Positions 51,677 to 61,677 of a DNA stretch of 64,000 nt are shown here, piece after piece. The position numbers and the translations under genes are program-made. Every line of letters starts with the position of its first letter. The first letter of the stretch is position 1. The notes under the pieces were generated by a model, which was not told where the DNA came from, searched no databases, and saw only the letters and a program-made list of their open reading frames with translations. Origin of the DNA: an uncultured Eisenbergiella sp. (GTDB lineage: Bacteria > Bacillota > Clostridia > Lachnospirales > Lachnospiraceae); contig CAJUEL010000025.1 of NCBI GenBank assembly GCA_910585455.1, positions 1-64,000 on the forward strand. Reading direction: 5' to 3'.

Positions 51677-54600
51677 ATGTCCCGGGTGATTGCGGGTGTG
51701 TATGAGATACAAAACAAAATAGGAGAGGGCGGCGGGGGAATCGTATATCTTGGCCGTCATTTGCGGCTGGACAAGCAGGTGGTACTGAAAGCGGACAGGC
51801 GTACTCTGCAGACAAAGCCGGAGACGCTGCGACGGGAGGTGGACATGCTGAAAGGGCTAAGCCACACATATATCCCGCAGGTCTATGACTTTGTGCAGGA
51901 GGATGGTGTGGTGTACACCGTCATGGATTTTATCGAAGGGGAAAGTCTGGATAAGCTTCTGAAAAGAAACCAGCCCATCACACAGCCACAGGTCATCAGC
52001 TGGGCGTGTCAGCTTCTGGAGGCATTGGTCTATCTCCATGGCAGACCGCCTCACGGCATTTTGCATGGGGATATCAAACCGGCCAACATCATGCTGCGGC
52101 GCAGCGGGGACATTTGCCTGATCGACTATAATATCGCTCTTGCTCTGGGAGAAAACGGTGCGGTCAAGGCCGGATTTTCCCGGGGATATGCTTCACCGGA
52201 GCATTACGGAATCGAGTATGCGGGCAGAAAGAGGGGCACATCGGAGAGCAGCCTTACGGCGATGAGGGCGTCCAGGCAGAATTTCCCGGAGAAAAAGGCG
52301 GAATCGAAGGAAGTCTGCGAGACGATGAGCGTCGGGGCGGCGGCAGAGACGGAAGCGATGGTCACAGAAACGACAGAGGTGTTGCCAGCGGATGTGACGG
52401 AGACGATGCCAGGTGAAGTGACAGAAGGGACATTTGCGGGAGCGACGGAAACGATGGCTGCAGAAGCACCGCAAATGATGGGAGAATACAGGGCAGCATC
52501 AAGCGCTGCCTGGAAATCCACAGATCGGCATTTATCCGGCGGGCTACAGATGTCCGGCGGTTCACAGTCATCCGGTGGTAGCAGCACCGGAGGTCAGGGA
52601 AGCGTCTTGCTGGATGTCCGTTCGGATATCTACAGTCTCGGCGCAACGCTGTACCATTTGCTGTCGGGGCAGAGGCCGGCACAGGATGCTTTGGTTGTGG
52701 CGCCGCTGGGAGCGGATATCTGCAGCCCTGCGGTATCCGGAATTTTGCAGAAATCGATGGAGCCGGATCCGGCCATGCGCTATCAGACCGCCCAGGAAAT
52801 GCTGGATGCGTTTTTGGGTTTATATGATAATGACGAAAGGACCATCCGGCATAAAAAGAGGATCCGGCGATCCGCAGCCGCTCTTGCTACGTTGTTTCTG
52901 GCGGGCGGCGTGAGTGCTTTTATCGGACTAAAACAGCTTGAACAGCGCCAGGCAGCGCTGGCGCTGGCGGAATATTCCGGAAATGCGCTGGCGAAGGGGG
53001 ATGTTTTCGAGGCGGTTTCCCTGTCCTTACAGGCGATTCCGGAGGGAAAGAGCATCTGGGAAGCTCCTGTCACAGCACAGGCGCAGAAGGCATTGACGGA
53101 TGCGTTAGGGGTTTATGACCTGTCGGATGGATTTAAAGCGCTGGAAACTGTCGAATTGCCGGGAGCGCCGATGAAGCTTGCAATGTCACCGGAGGGCACG
53201 CGCTTTGCGGCGGTATACGCATATGAGGTAATGGTTTTCGATCTGGAAAGCGGGCATGAAATCCTGACGCTGCCGATGCAGGAATCCGCACTGTCCGATG
53301 TGGTATTTTTGGATGAAAACTGCATTGTGTATGCGGGTATACAGGGGGTAACGGCTTATGATATGGAAGCGCAGGAAGCCCGATGGACGCAAGAGCCAGC
53401 CACCACACTGGCGGTTTCGGAGGATCACAGTGTGGTGGCTGCGGTGAACCGGGACGAAAGTCATGCGGCAGTTTATGATGCGGATGACGGAAGGAAAAGG
53501 GCGGAATGCTTTTTCGAGGGAAAACATCTTTCTGTGGCCGTTAACGATATTTTTGCGGATCCAAAGGACAGTATTTTTGTGTTGAACCGGGATGGGAGCA
53601 TGCTGGCGGTCAGTTTTTCGGACGGAGGGCTTATGCTGTTTGACCTGCATGAACCGGAGCAGGATTTGATCATATATGAAACCTCCGATTATGTGCATTT
53701 TGAGGGCGGATTTTATGGAGATGATTTCGCCTTTACGGCAGAACAGAGCGGGGAATCCCTTTTTGGCATCGTGGATACGGTGGAAGCTGTTTATATGGAA
53801 GGGTATCGCTCCAGAAACCGTTTGCTGATGACTGCGGATGGAAACGGCATCTGTCTGGCGGATGGAAATTTGCTGGTCAGGCTTTCCGGAAAGGAACTGC
53901 GGGAGACGGAGCTGGCTTATGCGGATGGCGCGAATATCACAGCATTTGCCGTGGGAGAAAATCATGTTCTGGTGGCGACGGACAAGAATCAGTTTTCTTT
54001 TTATGACAGCAGCGCGAATCGAATGTCCGTTGAAAATGGCACAGAGAACAGTGATTTTGTTATATTGGGAAAAAAATATGCGGTGGTTGGCAACCGCAGC
54101 GAACCGTTTTTGCGGATTTTAAAGCTGGAAGACCACAGGGAAGCCCAGCTGTTGTCCTACGATGCCCATTATTCCCATGATGAAGCCAGAATCAGCGCAG
54201 ACAAAAAGACAGCGATGCTTTTTGGCTATCAGGATTTTCGGATATACAGCATGGACGGAAAGCTGGTGGCACAGGAAAAGCTGCCCGATGCAGAACAGAT
54301 TTATGATCAACAGTTTCGGAAGGACAAAGATCGTTCATGGCTGGAGGTGATCTGGTATGATGGAACGGTGCGCTGCTACAGTGCGGCGGACGGAAGCCTG
54401 ATCCAGGAAGAGAGGAAAGAAGCGCCGGCAAAGGATTTGTATGAAGAATTTTTTACTGATCGTTACCGGATCGCATCCGTTCTTCATGGAACGCCGGAGG
54501 TCTATGACTTGGAGACAGGTAAATCTGTGGGAAAGCTGGAAGAGGATTCCTACCTGACCTATGTGACGCAGGTGGGAGAGAATCTCATGACGGAATATAT

Positions 54601-54808
54601 CAGTGCAGCAGGAGAACGATACGGGCTTTTGCTGAATGAAAACCTGCAGACGCTGGCATATCTGCCGAAGCTGTGTGATATATCGGATGGTATGGCGGTA
54701 TTCGACGATAAATCCGGGAATTTGCGGCAGTGCAGCTTATATTCCCTCCGGGAGCTGATCGCTCTCGGAGAGGAAATCCATATAGAGGAAAAACAAAAAG
54801 CAGAATGA
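51677..54808 (+). CDS. Transmembrane Hanks-type Ser/Thr kinase with propeller-like ectodomain
   Basis: A 1043-residue protein. The kinase lobe has the Gly loop IGEGGGGIVY (15-24), Lys38, Glu54, HGDIKPAN (130-137, HRD variant) and DYN at 150-152 in place of DFG; all catalytic residues are present. An insert of about 150 low-complexity residues (about 180-330, rich in Thr, Glu, Ala, Ser, Gly) separates ASPEHYG from VRSDIYSLG. One transmembrane helix (about 398-416) leads to about 620 extracellular residues with repeated strands like a WD40/quinoprotein beta-propeller. The start at 51677 follows AAGGAGA; ATG 51659 is an alternative. Confidence 0.87.
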   Translation: MSRVIAGVYEIQNKIGEGGGGIVYLGRHLRLDKQVVLKADRRTLQTKPETLRREVDMLKGLSHTYIPQVYDFVQEDGVVYTVMDFIEGESLDKLLKRNQPITQPQVISWACQLLEALVYLHGRPPHGILHGDIKPANIMLRRSGDICLIDYNIALALGENGAVKAGFSRGYASPEHYGIEYAGRKRGTSESSLTAMRASRQNFPEKKAESKEVCETMSVGAAAETEAMVTETTEVLPADVTETMPGEVTEGTFAGATETMAAEAPQMMGEYRAASSAAWKSTDRHLSGGLQMSGGSQSSGGSSTGGQGSVLLDVRSDIYSLGATLYHLLSGQRPAQDALVVAPLGADICSPAVSGILQKSMEPDPAMRYQTAQEMLDAFLGLYDNDERTIRHKKRIRRSAAALATLFLAGGVSAFIGLKQLEQRQAALALAEYSGNALAKGDVFEAVSLSLQAIPEGKSIWEAPVTAQAQKALTDALGVYDLSDGFKALETVELPGAPMKLAMSPEGTRFAAVYAYEVMVFDLESGHEILTLPMQESALSDVVFLDENCIVYAGIQGVTAYDMEAQEARWTQEPATTLAVSEDHSVVAAVNRDESHAAVYDADDGRKRAECFFEGKHLSVAVNDIFADPKDSIFVLNRDGSMLAVSFSDGGLMLFDLHEPEQDLIIYETSDYVHFEGGFYGDDFAFTAEQSGESLFGIVDTVEAVYMEGYRSRNRLLMTADGNGICLADGNLLVRLSGKELRETELAYADGANITAFAVGENHVLVATDKNQFSFYDSSANRMSVENGTENSDFVILGKKYAVVGNRSEPFLRILKLEDHREAQLLSYDAHYSHDEARISADKKTAMLFGYQDFRIYSMDGKLVAQEKLPDAEQIYDQQFRKDKDRSWLEVIWYDGTVRCYSAADGSLIQEERKEAPAKDLYEEFFTDRYRIASVLHGTPEVYDLETGKSVGKLEEDSYLTYVTQVGENLMTEYISAAGERYGLLLNENLQTLAYLPKLCDISDGMAVFDDKSGNLRQCSLYSLRELIALGEEIHIEEKQKAE

Positions 54809-54825
54809 AAGGAGAAGTGGATGGC

Positions 54826-57800
54826 ATGAAACGCATCAAACAAAAGCTGGCGGTATTGCTGGCAGCGCTGTTGCTGATGCAAGGCTTATCGGCGATGGCG
54901 ACGGAGCCCCAGACTGGGGGAACAGTGGAGACACAGGCAACAGAAGAAAGCCCTGCAGAGGAAAGCTCTGTAGAGGAAAGTCCAGTGGAAAAGGAATCTG
55001 TGGAAGAAAGCTCTGAGGAAGAGAGTTTTGAAGAGGAAAGCTCTGTGGAGGCGAGTGATACGGAAGAAAGCTCTATAGAGGAAAACGCCACAGAGGAAAC
55101 GGACGAAGCAGAAACAGAGGAAACGGAGACGGACGAAACGGAGACGGAGACAGACGAAACGGAAACAGAAGAAACAGAAACGGAAGAGGAAAAGGAGAAA
55201 TCCACAGTGCCGTCCGACGAAGTCAGATTTAATACAGGCAGCTGTGTGTTCAGCGTGGTCGGCAGAGAGGATTTTTTTGATAATGAGCTGGGAGATGCCC
55301 CTTTCGAAGAGGACGGAAGCTATACGATCAACATTCCGGAGGACAACCCGTTTTTCCCTTATGAGGTACAGTTTACTTATAAGGGGGAAGTGACAAATGA
55401 ATGGTTTATGACCCCGGATGACAGCGTGACGGTAGGGGGACATACCTTCCGCGTGTCCGCATATTTCGACGGAACGGTTGTGACACAGATGAGCCTGAAG
55501 GTGGGCGGCAATACGGTGGTCGTTTATCCCGAGAAGAAGGAATTTACGGATGGGGATGGGATAGAGGCATTGTCGTTGCTGCCGCTGGACCATAAATATC
55601 TGACGGTTGATCTGTCCGGGTATACACCGGCGGAGCTGACGATGGTTTCTTTCGATTCCATTTTTACCGGAGCTACAGCGCTGACGGATATGGATAAGGT
55701 GGTTTGGGGATATAGTTCTGACGACGATTATGTAATAAGCTCATCGGGAGACAAAATCGATTTAAGCTATTATACTTATTCGGGGGGCACTACATGGGAG
55801 ATGATTGTCGGTGATGGAGATCAGCTGACGGATACGAATAAACGTTATGATGTAAGAATTCAAACGACGAGATCTGAGGATTGGCTGCTTCCTACTGTGT
55901 ATGTGCAGGATAAGGAAGGAAATCGCAGTCCAATCGATGTGACAGTAAACAGATATAACGATGATGCCAGTAGTTTATGGTTGCGATGGCAGGATATTTA
56001 TGTGTCTCTGAAAGAGTTTGGGGATGATGTACAGACTTATTTAGCTTTTGATACATATTTAGCTTTTGATATTAATTTTGCGGGTTTTCAGAATACGCAG
56101 GTGGATCATTTTGAAATTTATGAGGGAATACTTGAATCAGTCTCAGAAATTCCGACAGGTAGGAATATTACGGATATCATCTGTAATGCGAATATGGGAC
56201 AGAAAGATGCGGGATATCTTATTCCTCCAATCAACCCTACAGCGAGTAGCTTAAGCATTACATTGGTGACCTATGATACAGTGGGAAATGTAACAGGATT
56301 TTTGCCATTTTTCGTGCATTATTCAGTGGAGAGTAATCATATATATATTGATGCGATATATGATAGAAATCAAGGGTATAGCCGTAATGTTGATAATGAT
56401 AAGTATGGTGAAATTAAGGATGGTTGCTATTATATTACACAAAGGCTTGACTATGGATATGCAGTTGATAATGAATATTATCTGGTATTGAAATATTGGA
56501 AAGGGGGTGCAGAAAGTGTAGCGGATGTGACGGCCGCTTTCGTAGGAAATTATAGCTCTATAGGAGAGGCAATATCCAAAGGTGCAACGGATATTAAAAA
56601 TCAGTTATTTAATGCAAGCTATGATAGTGGAGGATATCCGGCTAACTACAGTCAAGGAGTTGAATTTTCTATTTTCGTGGGAGCTGACGGGAATAAAGAG
56701 CAGGAAATTTATCATTACAATGTTAAAACAGAAGAGAGCGAGAAATACCTGAGTAGCAATACATCTGCAGACTTCTATGGTCTTAAGGATAAGAATGGAA
56801 ATGATATTCCATGTTATGTAGTAGCCGCAGAAGAAGATTCCTATGCCGAACATAGCTACAGGACTATTTTTGTCAATGAGGGGACTGACTTATCAAGCCT
56901 GGCACCGCTGTTTACTGAAAGTAATGGCAGAAGGCTATACACGGGCGGCAGCAGCACACCGGAAGTCAGCGGACAAAGTCTGCATGATTTTTTGAATGGT
57001 CCGGTACAATATACTGTCGCTGCAGAAAACGGGAAAGATTCGAAAAATTACTGGCTGCAGGTGGTGTGTGCAGAAAGCGGAGTGAGCAAGCTTTATGTGA
57101 ACAGTCTGGCAGACAGTGAAGCGAAGACGAATATCGAAAATGGCGTAACGTATTCGATCAGAGAACTCCTTTTGGATGACAATCATGACGGCAGGCATGA
57201 TATTTTATTGGCCAATATAGGGACAGAAGCGATTCCCGGATTATCGGTGGAATTGGTATCAGATTCTGTTGCGCTGGATGCCTACTGGACGTTGAGCGGG
57301 AAAAATGCTTTGGACGGAATTTCCACATTGACCGGAAATGATGATTTATCCAATTTAGCTAAAATCCGTTTGAAGGCCAAAGCAGGCGTAGAGGAAGGAA
57401 CAGAAGTCACCGGAACGTTGACCATCCGCTCTGATGGAACTGATTTGATGGTATTTAACCTAACAGGTACGATCGGCAATCCTGTTATCACGACAAAAGA
57501 AATTCCTGCAGCGGTTAAATATGTTCCTTATGGGACGATCATCCAGAACAATAATAAATACAGGCAGAACAAAGTGAGCTATCGCCTGGTGAGCGGAAGA
57601 TTACCGGGAGGAATGGAGGTACGCGAAAACGGTGAGATTTACGGGGTACCTACAGAAACCGGCGAATTTACATTTACTGTAACGATGCAGAATAGTTACG
57701 CTTCATTTTTACCCAGCACGAGGGAATTTACTCTCACGGTATTGGAAAATACAGATGCTAACGTGGACGGAGCGACGGATCAGGGCTACGATTTGACACA

Positions 57801-58701
57801 ACGCGTGGGAAATATTTATCTGGCGGCAGCGGATACCTTCAGCGGATCACAGCTGATGGTATCACAGGGCATATTCGATGAATTTGTAGATATCTTCCTT
57901 GACGGTAACAAATTAGTACAGAATGTGGACTATGAGGCGGAGTCGGGAAGCACGAGAATTACGCTTCGCAACCAGACGCTGAGGGCAGCTAATACGCCGG
58001 GAACCCATACATTGGGAATTGAGTTTAGAACAGGAGACGAAAAGACTTTACGGCGTGCGGCCCAGAACTATCTTGTCATTGGGAATACGCCTGGGACAAT
58101 TGATACGCCAGAGAATAATGGAAATGGGGGCAACGGCGGAAACTCCGGCAATAACGGCAGTGATGAGGACGGCGGTGCAGATAGCGCGGCTGTGCCTGGT
58201 ACGATCGCGGTAGCGCCGAAACAGCCGACAGCAGGTCTGGATGCGAATGCCGCATTGCAGATTCCGTTGCCGGAAAATACGGGAACAGAAGCAATTTCCT
58301 ACACAGTGCAAAAGGGCGATACTTTGTGGAAGATTGCGCAAAGATATTATGGTTCCGGCAGCTACTGGCAGAAGATTTATCAGGATAACTCGCAGATCAT
58401 TCAGGATCCGAACAGGATTTATGCAGGGCAGGTGCTCTTGATTTACCTGACAGCGAACACAAATGTTGTATCGCCGACAGACGGACAGGCGGATACAGCA
58501 GCGGACACGGAAACGGGCGTTGCAGACATGGATCCGAACGCTACTTATTATACGGTACAGGACGGAGACAACCTGTGGAAAATTGCCGTGAAGTTTTATG
58601 GAAAGGGATGGCGCTGGAGAAGGATACTCCATGCGAACGATTCCATCCGTGATCCGAAATATATTTATAAAGGACAGGTGCTTTTGATTCCAGATGTTTA
58701 A
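54826..58701 (+). CDS. Large secreted LysM protein with acidic Ser/Thr/Glu stalk
   Basis: A 1291-residue exported protein. Signal peptide MKRIKQKLAVLLAALL ending near SAMA; then a Glu/Ser/Thr repeat stalk (residues about 28-125); a long middle of unrecognised beta-rich domains; a putative Ig-like (He_PIG) unit with VSYRLVSGRLPGGMEV and GEIYGVPTETGEFTF; a Gly/Asn-rich linker; and two C-terminal LysM domains (YTVQKGDTLWKIAQRYYG and YTVQDGDNLWKIAVKFYG). LysM binds peptidoglycan, so it is wall-attached. The region 56.05-56.85 kb is more AT-rich than the rest. It starts just after the kinase gene with AAAGGAG upstream; ATG 54805 (ATGA overlap with the kinase stop) is an alternative. Confidence 0.83.
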   Translation: MKRIKQKLAVLLAALLLMQGLSAMATEPQTGGTVETQATEESPAEESSVEESPVEKESVEESSEEESFEEESSVEASDTEESSIEENATEETDEAETEETETDETETETDETETEETETEEEKEKSTVPSDEVRFNTGSCVFSVVGREDFFDNELGDAPFEEDGSYTINIPEDNPFFPYEVQFTYKGEVTNEWFMTPDDSVTVGGHTFRVSAYFDGTVVTQMSLKVGGNTVVVYPEKKEFTDGDGIEALSLLPLDHKYLTVDLSGYTPAELTMVSFDSIFTGATALTDMDKVVWGYSSDDDYVISSSGDKIDLSYYTYSGGTTWEMIVGDGDQLTDTNKRYDVRIQTTRSEDWLLPTVYVQDKEGNRSPIDVTVNRYNDDASSLWLRWQDIYVSLKEFGDDVQTYLAFDTYLAFDINFAGFQNTQVDHFEIYEGILESVSEIPTGRNITDIICNANMGQKDAGYLIPPINPTASSLSITLVTYDTVGNVTGFLPFFVHYSVESNHIYIDAIYDRNQGYSRNVDNDKYGEIKDGCYYITQRLDYGYAVDNEYYLVLKYWKGGAESVADVTAAFVGNYSSIGEAISKGATDIKNQLFNASYDSGGYPANYSQGVEFSIFVGADGNKEQEIYHYNVKTEESEKYLSSNTSADFYGLKDKNGNDIPCYVVAAEEDSYAEHSYRTIFVNEGTDLSSLAPLFTESNGRRLYTGGSSTPEVSGQSLHDFLNGPVQYTVAAENGKDSKNYWLQVVCAESGVSKLYVNSLADSEAKTNIENGVTYSIRELLLDDNHDGRHDILLANIGTEAIPGLSVELVSDSVALDAYWTLSGKNALDGISTLTGNDDLSNLAKIRLKAKAGVEEGTEVTGTLTIRSDGTDLMVFNLTGTIGNPVITTKEIPAAVKYVPYGTIIQNNNKYRQNKVSYRLVSGRLPGGMEVRENGEIYGVPTETGEFTFTVTMQNSYASFLPSTREFTLTVLENTDANVDGATDQGYDLTQRVGNIYLAAADTFSGSQLMVSQGIFDEFVDIFLDGNKLVQNVDYEAESGSTRITLRNQTLRAANTPGTHTLGIEFRTGDEKTLRRAAQNYLVIGNTPGTIDTPENNGNGGNGGNSGNNGSDEDGGADSAAVPGTIAVAPKQPTAGLDANAALQIPLPENTGTEAISYTVQKGDTLWKIAQRYYGSGSYWQKIYQDNSQIIQDPNRIYAGQVLLIYLTANTNVVSPTDGQADTAADTETGVADMDPNATYYTVQDGDNLWKIAVKFYGKGWRWRRILHANDSIRDPKYIYKGQVLLIPDV

Positions 58702-58765
58702 TGCTGCATCTGGCAAAGAATGCGGCGGTAAATGCAACATTTGTATTGATACTTGTTAAAAAGAC

Positions 58766-58793
58766 GGCACAGCTCGATGATCAGAGCTGTGCC
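58766..58793 (+). terminator. Probable terminator after the LysM gene
   Basis: GGCACAGCTC and GAGCTGTGCC form a perfect 10-bp stem followed by CTTTACTTTC, a weak T-rich tail. It touches the next promoter. Confidence 0.65.
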
Positions 58794-58794
58794 C

Positions 58795-58823
58795 TTTACT
58801 TTCAAACTGTTTTCGGATATAAT
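58795..58823 (+). promoter_or_regulatory. Promoter of the AAA-ATPase/nuclease gene
   Basis: TTTACT (58795-58800), 17-base spacer, TATAAT (58818-58823), 44 bases before the start codon. Confidence 0.7.
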
Positions 58824-58866
58824 GGCACCAGTGGCTTTGAACGGCAATCCGATAGCGGGGGATGAT

Positions 58867-60564
58867 ATGGCGAGGAATGTAGGCATTGGAATTCAGAATT
58901 TTGAAAAGCTGATAAGCAACCAATATTTATATATCGATAAAACCGGATTTATAAAGGAATGGTGGGAAAGCGGCGACGACGTGACGCTGATCACCCGCCC
59001 CAGAAGATTTGGTAAAACCCTGAACATGAACATGCTGGAACGTTTTTTTTCGCTGGAATATGAAGGGCAGGGAGCGGTATTTGAAGGCTTGTCCATCTGG
59101 AAAGAGGAAAAATACCAAAAGCTGCAGGGAAGTTGTCCGGTGATTTTTTTGAGCTTTGCGGATGTGAAGGCAAACACCTTTTTGCAGGCGCGGGAAAAGA
59201 TATGCATGCTGATGAAAGAATTGTATGGCAGATATGACTTCTTGCTGACCGGCGGAACGCTTAAGGAAGGAGAAGCGGAATTTTTTCGTGGGATTTTTAC
59301 GGAAATGACGGATTCCATGCTCGCTTATTCCATCAAAAATTTATCCGGCTATCTTTCCCGCTATTATGGGAAAAAGGTGCTGATCCTGCTGGACGAATAT
59401 GATACGCCCTTACAGGAGGCCTGGGTATATGGCTATTGGCAGGAAATGGCGGATCTGATCAGCGGTCTGTTGAATTCGTCCTTTAAGACCAATCCTTATC
59501 TTGACAGGGCGGTTATGACGGGAATTACGCGGGTGAGTAAGGAATCCATTTTTTCGGATCTGAACAATCTGGAGGTGGTTACCACCACATCGGAGAAATA
59601 TGCGGACTGTTTTGGATTTACGCAGGAAGAGGTGTGGGCAGCGCTTGCAGAATGTGGCCTGTCTGAAAAAAGGGCGGCGGTGAAGGAATGGTATGACGGA
59701 TTCTGTTTCGGGCAAAAAAGGGATATTTATAACCCCTGGTCCATCATCAATTACCTGGATAAGAAGCGATTTTCGGCTTATTGGGCCAATACCAGCAGCA
59801 ACGGGCTGGTAAGCAAGCTGATCAGGGAAGGAAACGCGGAAATAAAATTATCCATGGAAAGCCTTCTAAAGGGAGAGCATCTGTATAAGGAAATTGAAGA
59901 GCAGATCATATTTGAGCAGCTTGGTGAGGATGAAAATGCCATATGGAGCCTGCTTCTGGCGGGCGGTTATCTGAAAGTAGAAGGATATGTGCAGGATGAA
60001 GGATCAGGAGAAGACAGATATGAATTATCGTTGACGAATAAGGAAGTGCAGATCACGTTCCGGAAGCTGATCAAGAGATGGTTTTTGGATGCCGGGACCG
60101 CATACAACGGTTTTATCAGGGCGATGCTGCTAAATGATGTCAAAGCGATGAACGTTTATATGAATCAGGTGGCGCTGGCATCCTTCAGTTGTTTTGACAG
60201 CGGAAAAAAGCCGTCCGTCAGAACGGAGCCGGAACGGTTCTATCATGGCTTTGTATTGGGGCTGGCAGTGGAGCTGGCGGACCGTTATGTGATCACTTCC
60301 AACCGGGAAAGCGGATTCGGCCGGTGCGATGTGATGCTGGAGCCCAAAAGAGAGCAGGACAGCGCCTTTATCATGGAGTTTAAGGTGCATGATCCGGGAG
60401 AAGAGGGGACGCTTCGGGATACCGCCCAAAGGGCGCTTGAGCAGATAGAAAGGCTGCAATACGCAACAGCCCTGGAAGCCCGCGGAATTTCCCAAAAGAG
60501 AATTCGAAAATATGGTTTTGCCTTTGAAGGAAAAAAAGTTTATATAGAAGAGGGAGGAAACTGA
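58867..60564 (+). CDS. AAA-ATPase-like protein with C-terminal PD-(D/E)XK nuclease (DUF1703 type)
   Basis: A 565-residue protein of a large family common in gut Clostridia and Bacteroidetes. The N-terminal AAA_9-like ATPase starts with IGIQNFEKLISNQYLYIDKT, has the Walker A-like RPRRFGKTLNMNML and Walker B LILLDEYDTPLQ. The C-terminal part (DUF1703) has the nuclease core GFGRCDVMLEP and AFIMEFKVHD (D, ExK). The function is unresolved; selfish or conflict-related roles have been suggested. The start at 58867 is chosen from the family N-terminus. Own promoter; not part of the sugar transporter operon by spacing style, though only one base separates their frames. Confidence 0.88.
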   Translation: MARNVGIGIQNFEKLISNQYLYIDKTGFIKEWWESGDDVTLITRPRRFGKTLNMNMLERFFSLEYEGQGAVFEGLSIWKEEKYQKLQGSCPVIFLSFADVKANTFLQAREKICMLMKELYGRYDFLLTGGTLKEGEAEFFRGIFTEMTDSMLAYSIKNLSGYLSRYYGKKVLILLDEYDTPLQEAWVYGYWQEMADLISGLLNSSFKTNPYLDRAVMTGITRVSKESIFSDLNNLEVVTTTSEKYADCFGFTQEEVWAALAECGLSEKRAAVKEWYDGFCFGQKRDIYNPWSIINYLDKKRFSAYWANTSSNGLVSKLIREGNAEIKLSMESLLKGEHLYKEIEEQIIFEQLGEDENAIWSLLLAGGYLKVEGYVQDEGSGEDRYELSLTNKEVQITFRKLIKRWFLDAGTAYNGFIRAMLLNDVKAMNVYMNQVALASFSCFDSGKKPSVRTEPERFYHGFVLGLAVELADRYVITSNRESGFGRCDVMLEPKREQDSAFIMEFKVHDPGEEGTLRDTAQRALEQIERLQYATALEARGISQKRIRKYGFAFEGKKVYIEEGGN

Positions 60565-60565
60565 C

Positions 60566-61660
60566 ATGGAGGTCATTTTACAGAATCTGACCAAAAAATT
60601 TCCGGGCAGAGACAGAAAACGCCGGGAGGATGTGATTGCCGTCAATGATTTTTCCTATGAAATACCGGACGGAAAGCTGATCGGGCTTTTGGGCCCGTCC
60701 GGCTGCGGCAAAAGCACCACGCTCAATTTAATCAGCGGTCTGCTAAAGCCCACCAGCGGTAAAATATTTTTCGGGAAGGACGATGTCACCAATCTGCAGC
60801 CGGAAAACCGGGGAATTGGGCTGGTGTTCCAGAACTACGCCCTCTATCCCCACCTGACGGTGCTGCAAAACATCCTGTTTCCGCTGCAAAACCTGAAAGG
60901 AAAGGAGAAGCTTTCCAAAGAGGAGATGAAGAAAAAAGCGCTGGAGGCGGCAGGGCTGGTGCAGATCGAGGGGCTGCTGGACAGAAAGCCCGGGGAGCTG
61001 TCCGGCGGGCAGCAGCAGCGGGTGGCGATCGCGAGGGCGCTGGTGAAGAGACCGAGGGTGCTTTTGCTGGACGAGCCGCTTTCCAATCTGGACGCGCGCC
61101 TGCGTCTTGAGACCCGGGAGGAAATCCGCAGGATTCAGAAGGAGACGGGCATCACCACGATTTTTGTGACCCATGATCAGGAGGAGGCGATGAGCATTTC
61201 CGATGAGATCGTCGTCATGAAGGAGGGCGTCGTGCAGCAGATCGGCAGGCCTCAGGAGGTCTATGACAATCCGGTCAACCTGTTCGTGGCAAAATTTCTG
61301 GGCACGCCGCCCATAAACGTGTTCGATGGGCAGGTCCGGGACGGCATGCTCTATATCGGAAAGGACGGTGTGCTCCCCGTAAAGGGCGTCGCCGACAAAG
61401 CGGTGTACGCAGGCATCCGCCCGGAGGGATTCCTTTTGCAAAAGGATGGTCCTCTCACATGCAGTCTGCAGGGCGTGGAGGTGACGGGACGGGATGTGAG
61501 CGTGGTTTCCCACAATCCGGCGGCGCTTGGCCCTTCCGTCCGGTCGATCATCAGCGCGGAGGTCCCGGTGGATACGGCAAAAAAGGAAGTGCGTTTTTCC
61601 TTAAAGCCCGGGAAGGTATGCCTGTTCGATAAAACGACAGAACAGAGAATTTTATTTTGA
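60566..61660 (+). CDS. Carbohydrate ABC transporter ATP-binding protein (MsmK/UgpC type)
   Basis: A 364-residue ATPase: Walker A GPSGCGKST, signature LSGGQQQR, Walker B LLLDEPLSNLD, switch VTHDQEEAMSI, then a C-terminal TOBE/OB-fold domain (residues about 245-364). It powers uptake through the two permeases directly downstream. A dedicated ATPase in the operon is less common in Lachnospiraceae, where MsmK is often shared. It begins one base after the stop of the DUF1703 gene. Confidence 0.92.
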   Translation: MEVILQNLTKKFPGRDRKRREDVIAVNDFSYEIPDGKLIGLLGPSGCGKSTTLNLISGLLKPTSGKIFFGKDDVTNLQPENRGIGLVFQNYALYPHLTVLQNILFPLQNLKGKEKLSKEEMKKKALEAAGLVQIEGLLDRKPGELSGGQQQRVAIARALVKRPRVLLLDEPLSNLDARLRLETREEIRRIQKETGITTIFVTHDQEEAMSISDEIVVMKEGVVQQIGRPQEVYDNPVNLFVAKFLGTPPINVFDGQVRDGMLYIGKDGVLPVKGVADKAVYAGIRPEGFLLQKDGPLTCSLQGVEVTGRDVSVVSHNPAALGPSVRSIISAEVPVDTAKKEVRFSLKPGKVCLFDKTTEQRILF

Positions 61661-61677
61661 CGGAGGCTTCGCATCAT

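Noticed and set aside
55000..55200. Repetitive Glu/Thr/Ser stretch suspected to be a frameshift artefact.
   Set aside because: The frame remains open on both sides, the stretch begins right after a signal peptide and resembles a wall-spanning stalk.
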